This document shows, piece after piece, positions 1-4,502 of a DNA stretch of 5,081 nt. Where the stretch lies: assembly GCA_045654545.1 (NCBI GenBank), contig JAZONO010000152.1, positions 1-5,081 on the forward strand, given 5' to 3'. A program made the translations under genes and the position numbers. This DNA comes from SIG588 sp045654545 (lineage in GTDB: Bacteria; Bacillota; Clostridia; Oscillospirales; Acutalibacteraceae). Within the stretch, counting starts at the first letter, position 1, and every line of letters starts with the position of its first letter. The notes beneath the pieces were generated by a model that saw only the letters and a list, made by a program, of their open reading frames with translations, had not been told where the DNA came from and ran no database searches.

Positions 1-208
1 GGTGGCTCTTTCTTTACTTGTTGAAATACGGTTTCAGCCGACAGGGTGAGGTTCACTTCTCCTTCGAGCACAAAGCGAAGTTCCATACCCACGGGGTGAG
101 GGCGTGCCCTTTCAAATGGTTCAGCGGTTCCCACACGCAACGCGGCAGGCGATAGGGAATAGCGCCCCCTTCCACCTCTTCCGGTTCTACGGCACCGTGG
201 ATATCCAA
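1..208 (-). pseudogene. Frameshifted N-terminal part of a probable SGNH/GDSL-like hydrolase; runs off the window
   Basis: The minus strand codes for protein here in two successive frames. From 208 the first frame reads LDIHGAVEPEEVEGG, then AIPYRLPRCVWEPLN, which resembles the start of the N-terminal beta domain found before some SGNH/GDSL hydrolases. This frame then turns to nonsense and stops at 53-55. A second frame, open to base 1, carries what looks like the continuation: RARPHPVGMELRFVLEGEV, then NLTLSAETVFQQVKKEP. One base missing near 105-125 explains the switch. An extra C at the AACC (118-121) would give a continuous LNPFERARPHPVG. The only candidate start is TTG at 208-206, just after an in-frame TAA and without a Shine-Dalgarno. 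It lies 19 nt beyond the AEC gene stop with no terminator between, so it is probably cotranscribed. The family call is from memory of the family pattern and the catalytic residues are outside the window. A sequencing error is an alternative to true decay. Confidence 0.5.
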
Positions 209-227
209 GGTTTAATACAGTATACGG

Positions 228-1157
228 TTAACCCCCTAACATTCCTGCCAGCCCAACAATGAGCGGCATGGTGATAACGGACAACAAGGTGGACAGCACC
301 ACCAGATTGACAGAGAGTGTGGGGGAGCGGTCGAATTTTGCCGCGAACATGGTGGTTGCCGTGGCAATGGGGGCGCTGGCGCCGATCACAGCCGAGATCA
401 ACACCGTGCCGCGTACACCGCACAGCCACAACGCCCCCAACGTGATGAGGGGTATGACCGCCAAACGCAACCCGATGGTGACGTAGGACGAACGGTCGGA
501 CAGCGCCTCTTTGATGTTCGCCCCTGCTAAATAGTATCCGATGATGAGCATGGGAAGCGGCGTGTTCAAATTCGCCAGATGGTCGATGGGCGAAGCGATT
601 ACCGTGGGCAAGGTGACACCGCACAGCAGGAAACACAAGCCGAGAGCCACACCGATCAAGCCGGGATTCAGCAAAACCTTGCGCAAGGACATTGCCTTTA
701 CACCTCCGCTCATGACGCCGACACCGTAGGTCCACAGTACCAGATTGAACACCGCCACGAACACCGCGCCGTAAAAGACACCGTCGTCCCCCAAAATGGC
801 TTGCTGTAAAGGGATTGCCATATACCCTGCGTTGGAGAACACCACGCCGAAGCGAAGCACCGCCGCGCGGCTTCGATCTTTGTCGCGGCACAAAAGGTGT
901 GCCAAGGCGATTCCCAAAAGGTGCACCCCTATGACGGCCAGCGCCGCAATACCGAGGTTTTTCATCAATTCAGGGGTCATTTCACGCTGAAATGAGCGGA
1001 TGATAATACAGGGGGTGGCGAAATACAGCACCACGTCTGCCATGCACCGCACGGCGGTATCACGCAACAGCTTTGTCTTGGTGCAGATCACACCCACACC
1101 AATCAAAATAAACAGCACCAGCACTTGCGTGCCGACGGTTAAAAAATGTTCGATCAT
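228..1157 (-). CDS. AEC family (auxin efflux carrier-like) transporter
   Basis: A 309-residue polytopic membrane protein with about ten hydrophobic segments, roughly at 8-26, 36-54, 68-88, 100-119, 127-149, 163-183, 200-215, 227-247, 252-270 and 284-307. Family-typical stretches are visible: an early ATPC in TM2 (47-50), FSNAGYMAIPL (107-117), LLNPGLIGVALG (162-173), LNTPLPMLIIGYYLA (197-211) and SAPIATATTMFA (261-272). The length matches bacterial AEC transporters. Members move organic anions such as malate or malonate, or are uncharacterised, and the sequence does not reveal this one's substrate. I chose the ATG at 1157-1155 because GGGAGG (1170-1165) sits 7 nt before it. The ATG at 1163 is only 1 nt from that site, and a TTG at 1172 lies upstream of and overlaps it. 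The gene has its own promoter and a strongly structured leader. A broken hydrolase gene follows. Confidence 0.9.
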   Translation of the reverse strand: MIEHFLTVGTQVLVLFILIGVGVICTKTKLLRDTAVRCMADVVLYFATPCIIIRSFQREMTPELMKNLGIAALAVIGVHLLGIALAHLLCRDKDRSRAAVLRFGVVFSNAGYMAIPLQQAILGDDGVFYGAVFVAVFNLVLWTYGVGVMSGGVKAMSLRKVLLNPGLIGVALGLCFLLCGVTLPTVIASPIDHLANLNTPLPMLIIGYYLAGANIKEALSDRSSYVTIGLRLAVIPLITLGALWLCGVRGTVLISAVIGASAPIATATTMFAAKFDRSPTLSVNLVVLSTLLSVITMPLIVGLAGMLGG

Positions 1158-1164
1158 ACACATT

Positions 1165-1235
1165 CCTCCCAAGGGTGAGCAGTCAAACCCAAACTCCGTT
1201 TTGGGAAGGCGGGTTCGGGTTTAATTGCTCACCCT
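1165..1235 (-). promoter_or_regulatory. Structured 5' UTR of the AEC gene: long hairpin plus Shine-Dalgarno, possible translational switch
   Basis: Read on the minus strand, AGGGTGAGCA (1235-1226) pairs perfectly with TGCTCACCCT (1181-1172). After one A-C mismatch the helix continues with two more pairs, then AAACCC/GGGTTT (1222-1217 with 1190-1185), a G-U pair, AAC/GTT, a bulged A and CCG/CGG, closing an 11-nt loop at 1209-1199. The Shine-Dalgarno GGGAGG (1170-1165) starts one nucleotide after the helix. Three alternative pairings are visible. Loop CUUCCC (1208-1203) can pair with the Shine-Dalgarno (one G-U) as a pseudoknot. The 3' arm CUCACC can fold onto GGGAG. CCCAAA/TTTGGG (1205-1200 with 1193-1188) competes with the middle helix. 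Such exclusive pairings are typical of translational riboswitches, but I do not recognise a known class. It could also be only a stabilising 5' hairpin. Confidence 0.6.
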
Positions 1236-1239
1236 AAAG

Positions 1240-1267
1240 AGCATACCATATTTTTGGCGAAAAGCAA
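1240..1267 (-). promoter_or_regulatory. Probable promoter of the AEC transporter gene
   Basis: On the minus strand, TTGCTT (1267-1262) and an extended -10, TGG followed by TATGCT (1245-1240), are separated by 16 bp. The -35 and -10 match the SigA consensus at 4 of 6 positions each, and the TGn extension strengthens the -10. The predicted transcription start is near 1233, which places the 5' end of the mRNA right at the base of the long leader hairpin. Confidence 0.55.
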
Positions 1268-1309
1268 GCACAAAACACAAAAAAGCAAGAAACGTCGATT
1301 GGGGGACAG

Positions 1310-1347
1310 AAAAAGATCGTTGGTGTCTACAGATACCAACGGTCTTT
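1310..1347 (-). terminator. Rho-independent terminator of the small membrane protein gene
   Basis: Arms 1312-1327 and 1332-1347 form a 16-bp stem with two wobble positions and a 4-nt loop. On the minus strand the stem runs straight into TTTTTC (1314-1309). It begins 6 nt after the TAA stop of the 1718-1353 gene, so it should end that transcript and insulate the AEC promoter downstream. The plus strand has only a short TTT after the stem, so it acts mainly in the minus direction. Confidence 0.85.
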
Positions 1348-1352
1348 GCAAA

Positions 1353-1718
1353 TTAGGCAATGCGCACTTCGGGGGTGGCGGCAATCGCCGCCGCACCGGC
1401 CGGAATTTCGTGCAGGGGGTTGAGGGCGGCGTGTAAACGGCGCTTCAGTTGTGCGCGCTTTTGGCGACGTGCACGTGCCAGGGCGGCATCACGCTTCATG
1501 GCCAGCACGCAGAACCCGAACAGCGACAGGCGCAACACCATCAGCAACAAGGTGACCACGGGAAACTTCGTGACCGACAAAAGCCCTGACGTCATCAACT
1601 CCACCGCGCAGGTGGCAAGGGGCAGCCACAGCAGTTGACGTGTTTCGGGCATCTTGGCACGCACCAACATATGCACAAACATCCCTGCCATCAACAAAGC
1701 AAATACCATATTCAACAT
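1353..1718 (-). CDS. Small basic membrane protein of unknown function, three predicted TM segments
   Basis: A 121-residue protein that I do not recognise. Hydrophobic segments lie at about 3-20, 29-47 and 54-74. They are followed by a strongly basic, probably helical stretch (75-97: KRDAALARARRQKRAQLKRR) and a less polar, Ala-rich tail. The basic region should be cytoplasmic and could touch lipid headgroups, nucleic acid or a partner protein. The ATG at 1718-1716 is chosen because AAGGAGGA (1733-1726) lies 7 nt upstream. The longer GTG start at 1736 would put the start codon upstream of the ribosome binding site. The gene is a single transcription unit with a strong promoter (1795-1768) and a tight terminator. 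Three CGAAC-N4-type palindromes around the promoter suggest repression, possibly by LexA. That is inference only. No enzyme motif is visible. Confidence 0.75.
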   Translation of the reverse strand: MLNMVFALLMAGMFVHMLVRAKMPETRQLLWLPLATCAVELMTSGLLSVTKFPVVTLLLMVLRLSLFGFCVLAMKRDAALARARRQKRAQLKRRLHAALNPLHEIPAGAAAIAATPEVRIA

Positions 1719-1742
1719 AACGGATTCCTCCTTCACAAAAAA

Positions 1743-1756
1743 CGAACAAATGTTTT
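1743..1756. promoter_or_regulatory. LexA-box-like operator downstream of the promoter
   Basis: CGAACAAATGTTTT matches the Bacillus-type LexA (DinR) consensus CGAACRNRYGTTYC at 13 of 14 positions. It lies between the predicted transcription start (about 1761) and the ribosome binding site of the small membrane protein gene, a place where a bound repressor would block transcription. The flanking 14-mer AAAAACGAACAAAT (1738-1751) recurs exactly at 1799-1812. Binding by LexA rather than another repressor is inference. Confidence 0.45.
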
Positions 1757-1767
1757 GCTGTGATTTC

Positions 1768-1795
1768 AGTATACACGAAAAAATCCGTTTGTCAA
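1768..1795 (-). promoter_or_regulatory. Strong SigA-type promoter of the small membrane protein gene
   Basis: On the minus strand a perfect TTGACA (1795-1790) and TATACT (1773-1768, 5 of 6) are separated by 16 bp. The predicted start is near 1761, giving a leader of about 43 nt. The -35 begins only three bases after the T-run of the upstream gene's terminator, so terminator and promoter are packed together. Confidence 0.8.
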
Positions 1796-1798
1796 TAG

Positions 1799-1842
1799 AA
1801 AAACGAACAAATTTTCGATTTTTCCGAAAATTTGTTCGTTTT
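1799..1842 (-). terminator. Hairpin terminator of the zinc-ribbon gene
   Basis: A perfect 18-bp inverted repeat (1800-1817 with 1825-1842) with a 7-nt loop lies 28 nt after the TAA of the 3018-1870 gene and ends in TTTTTC on the minus strand. The stem is AT-rich and the T-run short, so termination may be incomplete. Each arm also contains a LexA-box-like palindrome, so the element may have two roles. Confidence 0.6.
1804..1838. promoter_or_regulatory. Pair of LexA-box-like sites in mirror arrangement upstream of the promoter
   Basis: CGAACAAATTTTCG (1804-1817) and its mirror CGAAAATTTGTTCG (1825-1838) are each one base away from the palindrome CGAAC-N4-GTTCG. The nearer site ends 8 bp before the -35 of the small membrane protein promoter. 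With the third site at 1743-1756 they bracket the promoter. Their sequence identity also follows from the terminator stem they sit in, so they count as one independent observation rather than two. Confidence 0.3.
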
Positions 1843-1869
1843 CGTTCTTTTGCGACAAGGCGTTACGCT

Positions 1870-3018
1870 TTACACACGATGCTTTTTGGCACGGATGCGC
1901 ATGCAAGCAAAGAGCACAATGCAGCCGACACCGAGGACCGCCGCCACCAGACCGGGAATCCAGAAACTGCGGCATACCGTCTCAATTACGGGTTCAATGA
2001 TTTTCATGGCAACCCCGTCTGTCTCCGAACGAGCCGCGGAAAGCACGAAGGAGCGCAATGCCAAGGTCAACATACCGATACCGCCTGCAAAGAGTAAAGC
2101 GATACCACTGTACAGCGAGGTGAGGAAGTGGCCGCGCAGGTTGAACAGCGCCAGCAGCAAAAGAATGAACAGCGCCGCACCGATCACCAGCCAGAAGCCG
2201 ATGGTGTAGGCGGAACGAATGGTTTCAAGGTCTTCGGAGAAGTCCTCGTCCAATCCCATGTTCTTCATATCCAGCTGTTCGGTGAGATTCTCCTCTTCGA
2301 TGAAGTTTTCGATCATTTCGTAATCCTTATCGCTCAAGGTCTCACCGCCGGTGATCTCTTCGATGATATGTTCGTTGTCTTTCACCAGGTCGAGCAGTTC
2401 TTCTTTGGTGATCTTGGCCGAGTTATCTCCCGTCAAAAGCGCGGAGATGTATTCACCGCCTTTTTCGGCAATGAAATCGTCAATGGTGGATTCCTCAAAG
2501 AACTCTTCCAGTTCCTCTTCGCTGAGGATGACGTCCGCATTGCTGTTCATCGCCGCTTCGTAATAATCATCATACAGTGCTTCGGCAAGCGATTCGGTAC
2601 CCCCTTCGGAGAGGCCGGATGCAACGGCATCGGTGATATCGATATCTTTGATCATGTGCTCGATCGTGTTGGCACTGGTGGCAGTGCGAATGCCGAACAG
2701 CAGGATGACGGCCACGAGCAAGGCGGCGAGCACCGCGGTCAGCGGAATGCTGAACAGGCAACGCAGAATGCTCCACCATATGGGCGTGCGGCGCCGTGGC
2801 GTCGACGGCACGGGGGTGGGTGTTGGTGCCGGTGCCGCAGGCGGTGTGGACACGGGCATGGGTGCCACAGGTTGTGCAGGCATTTCCGCCACAGGTTGTG
2901 CAGGCACTTCCGCCACAGGTTGTTGGGGAGCCGCGTTCAACCGCGTGCCGCAACCGGTGCAGAACGATGCGGTTTCGGGGGCTTCCTTGCCGCAGTTGGG
3001 ACAAATAACGGATAACAT
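1870..3018 (-). CDS. Zinc-ribbon membrane protein with large acidic extracytoplasmic domain, function unknown
   Basis: A 382-residue protein. Order of parts: a zinc ribbon with C6-P-N-C9 and C20-T-G-C23; a Pro/Ala-rich linker (about 30-77) with an eight-residue repeat of the AQPVAEMP type; TM1 about 84-110, preceded by RRR; an acidic, helical domain (111-270) rich in Glu/Asp; then TM segments at about 272-293, 298-322 and 353-373, and a basic tail (RIRAKKHRV). Basic residues place the zinc ribbon, the TM2-TM3 loop and the C-terminus in the cytoplasm and the acidic domain outside. Zinc-ribbon-plus-membrane proteins are common in Clostridia, but I cannot name a function. The ATG at 3018-3016 is chosen because GGAGGT (3031-3026) lies 7 nt upstream. 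A longer in-frame start at 3033 would precede that site. The gene is monocistronic and divergent from ktrB. Confidence 0.85.
   Translation of the reverse strand: MLSVICPNCGKEAPETASFCTGCGTRLNAAPQQPVAEVPAQPVAEMPAQPVAPMPVSTPPAAPAPTPTPVPSTPRRRTPIWWSILRCLFSIPLTAVLAALLVAVILLFGIRTATSANTIEHMIKDIDITDAVASGLSEGGTESLAEALYDDYYEAAMNSNADVILSEEELEEFFEESTIDDFIAEKGGEYISALLTGDNSAKITKEELLDLVKDNEHIIEEITGGETLSDKDYEMIENFIEEENLTEQLDMKNMGLDEDFSEDLETIRSAYTIGFWLVIGAALFILLLLALFNLRGHFLTSLYSGIALLFAGGIGMLTLALRSFVLSAARSETDGVAMKIIEPVIETVCRSFWIPGLVAAVLGVGCIVLFACMRIRAKKHRV
2864..2927. repeat. Coding 24-bp tandem repeat, about 2.7 copies
   Basis: Units at 2864-2887 and 2888-2911 differ by one base (CATTTCC versus CACTTCC), and a partial third unit covers 2912-2927. 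The period of 24 bp is a whole number of codons, so each unit adds eight residues to the Pro/Ala linker of the zinc-ribbon protein (about residues 31-52). Copy number could change by slippage without breaking the frame. Confidence 0.85.
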
Positions 3019-3044
3019 ACAAAACACCTCCAAAGATAGGACAC

Positions 3045-3058
3045 TTTACTTGAGTAAA
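3045..3058. promoter_or_regulatory. Palindrome at the start site of the zinc-ribbon gene, candidate operator
   Basis: TTTACT-TG-AGTAAA has perfect 6-bp arms around a 2-bp centre. It touches the -10 of the minus-strand promoter and covers the predicted transcription start (about 3051). The position suits a repressor site. It could also be a small hairpin at the 5' end of the mRNA. I cannot assign a regulator. Confidence 0.35.
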
Positions 3059-3086
3059 TCATAGCACAAAATGAAAAAAGTGTCAA
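3058..3086 (-). promoter_or_regulatory. Near-consensus promoter of the zinc-ribbon gene
   Basis: On the minus strand, TTGACA (3086-3081, perfect) and TATGAT (3063-3058, 5 of 6) are separated by an ideal 17 bp, with a TGC extension in front of the -10. The leader would be about 32 nt. Confidence 0.85.
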
Positions 3087-3101
3087 CATCTTCCACCCAC
3101 C

Positions 3102-3118
3102 TCTTGCAATTTGCAAGA
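3102..3118. promoter_or_regulatory. 17-bp palindrome over the ktrB -35, candidate operator
   Basis: TCTTGCAA-T-TTGCAAGA has perfect 8-bp arms around one central base. It contains the whole -35 element of the ktrB promoter, so a bound dimeric regulator would occlude RNA polymerase there. It begins 15 bp from the -35 of the divergent promoter, so it may influence both genes. The regulator is unknown. Confidence 0.45.
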
Positions 3119-3132
3119 AAGACGGATATAAT
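3104..3132 (+). promoter_or_regulatory. Promoter of the ktrBA operon
   Basis: TTGCAA (3104-3109, 4 of 6) and a perfect TATAAT (3127-3132) are separated by 17 bp. The predicted start, near 3139, leaves a leader of only about 17 nt, just enough for the ribosome binding site. This rules out the upstream in-frame ATG at 3135 and leaves no room for a leader riboswitch. Confidence 0.8.
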
Positions 3133-3155
3133 GAATGAAAGAGGAGGGGAGAGGT

Positions 3156-4490
3156 ATGAAAGTGATGAAACGTCCGTTTCAGATATCCCCGTTTCGCGTG
3201 ATTTTGCTTGGATTCGTGGCGGTTATTCTGCTGGGTGCATTGCTTTTGATGTTGCCTATCTCCTCCCGTGACGGGAAGGTCACCCCATTTTCAGATGCCC
3301 TATTCACCGCTGCTTCGGCGGCGTGTGTGACGGGGTTGATCGTGCGGGATACTGCCACCCATTGGAGTGGATTCGGTCAGTTTGTGTTGCTGTTGCTCAT
3401 TCAGGTGGGCGGTCTCGGTGTGGTGACGGTGGCGGCATCCATTGTGCGCCTGACAGGAAAAAAGATCAGCTTGCGGCAACGCAGTTTGATGAAAGAGGCG
3501 GTCGCCGCCCCCAAAATGGGCGGCATTGTGCGCCTGACGGGATTCATTTTGAAGGTGACCTTTGCGGTGGAAGCGGTGGGCGCCTTGTTGCTGGCACCTG
3601 CCTTTTGCCGTGAGTTCGGGTTTTGGCGCGGTTTGTGGTATGCGCTGTTTCACGCGGTGTCGGCATTTTGCAATGCCGGATTTGATCTGATGGGGGTGCG
3701 CGCCCCCTTCTCGTCGTTCACGACCTTTGCGGTGCATCCGCTGGTGAACGTGGTGATCATGTTGCTCATTGTGTTGGGCGGTATCGGTTTTTTGACATGG
3801 GAGGACGTGTTTCGCTACAAATGGCACCTCTCCCGTTACCGTATGCAAAGCAAGGTGATCTTGGCGGTGACGGCGGTGTTGATTGCAGTGCCGGCGCTGT
3901 ACTATTTCCTGTTTGAATTTCGAAACGAGCCGCTCAGCGCACGCATTTGGTATTCGCTGTTTCAATCGGTCACGGCACGCACCGCCGGTTTCAACACGGT
4001 GGATCTGGCGGCGATGAGTGCGCCGTCCCTGGTTGTGATGATGGGCTTGATGTTGATCGGCGGATCGCCCGGGTCAACGGCAGGCGGTATGAAAACCACC
4101 ACGGTGGCGGTGCTTGGTTCATCGGCGGTGTCGGTGTTCCGTCGGCGTGAGTATGCGAACTTTTTCGGGCGGCGGTTGCCGAACGATACCTTCCGCAGTG
4201 CGGCGGCGATCCTGATGATGTATACCCTTCTGTTTTTGGGCAGCGGCATTGCCATCTGCCACATCGAGGGGATTCCGCTGCTTGCGTGTTTGTATGAAAC
4301 TGCGTCGGCGATCGGTACGGTTGGGTCCACGCTCGGGTATACGGTGCAAATGGGCACGACCTCGCGGTTGATTTTGATCGGCTTGATGCTGTTCGGTCGC
4401 GTGGGCGGTCTCACCATGATCTATGCCGCGCTGTCGGATAATCGCGGCAACGTATCTCGTTTGCCGGAAGAAAATATTACGGTAGGGTAA
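3156..4490 (+). CDS. ktrB: KtrB, potassium-translocating membrane subunit of the Ktr uptake system
   Basis: A 444-residue TrkH/KtrB-type cation transporter that forms the K+ path in the inner membrane, built from four membrane-pore-membrane repeats. The four pore loops are visible: TAASAACVTGLIV (51-63), HAVSAFCNAGFDL (166-178), QSVTARTAGFNTV (270-282) and ETASAIGTVGSTLG (381-394), each with its filter glycine (60, 175, 278, 390). The mobile gating loop in the third repeat is present as GGSPGSTAGGMKTTT (302-316), and the conserved arginine near the end lies in GRVGGLT (414-420). The length is typical. The ATG at 3156 is chosen because AGGAGG (3142-3147) lies 8 nt upstream and the predicted transcript starts after the ATG at 3135. 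ktrA follows after 12 nt, presumably cotranscribed. In relatives uptake is gated by KtrA with ATP/ADP and often Na+-stimulated; neither can be read from sequence. Confidence 0.95.
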   Translation: MKVMKRPFQISPFRVILLGFVAVILLGALLLMLPISSRDGKVTPFSDALFTAASAACVTGLIVRDTATHWSGFGQFVLLLLIQVGGLGVVTVAASIVRLTGKKISLRQRSLMKEAVAAPKMGGIVRLTGFILKVTFAVEAVGALLLAPAFCREFGFWRGLWYALFHAVSAFCNAGFDLMGVRAPFSSFTTFAVHPLVNVVIMLLIVLGGIGFLTWEDVFRYKWHLSRYRMQSKVILAVTAVLIAVPALYYFLFEFRNEPLSARIWYSLFQSVTARTAGFNTVDLAAMSAPSLVVMMGLMLIGGSPGSTAGGMKTTTVAVLGSSAVSVFRRREYANFFGRRLPNDTFRSAAAILMMYTLLFLGSGIAICHIEGIPLLACLYETASAIGTVGSTLGYTVQMGTTSRLILIGLMLFGRVGGLTMIYAALSDNRGNVSRLPEENITVG

Positions 4491-4502
4491 GGAGTGCTGA
4501 TA

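Noticed and set aside
187..891. A 234-codon minus-strand open frame overlapping the AEC gene
   Set aside because: It lies in another frame of the AEC gene on the same strand and is very rich in Arg, His and Gly. The AEC frame has the TM pattern and family motifs.
1158..1172. Longer AEC starts at TTG 1172 or ATG 1163
   Set aside because: The first precedes and overlaps the ribosome binding site and the second is one base from it. Only the ATG at 1157 has proper spacing.
1310..1347. Hairpin as an operator or small RNA
   Set aside because: Its position 6 nt after a stop codon and its T-run on the minus strand are fully explained by a terminator.
2864..2927. Possible CRISPR-like repeats
   Set aside because: Units are directly adjacent with no spacers and keep the reading frame of a protein linker, so this is a coding tandem repeat.
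2128..3015. A 295-codon plus-strand open frame
   Set aside because: It is antisense to the zinc-ribbon gene, and its translation is a biased mirror of Glu-rich and Pro/Ala codons (Phe-, His- and Arg-rich runs). It has no domain, and the minus gene has a promoter, ribosome binding site and clear protein architecture.
3135..3155. Upstream ktrB start at 3135
   Set aside because: It lies before the predicted transcription start near 3139 and upstream of the ribosome binding site, which would become coding sequence.
3300..3965. A 221-codon minus-strand open frame within ktrB
   Set aside because: Antisense shadow of the KtrB pore region with biased composition and no evident ribosome binding site.
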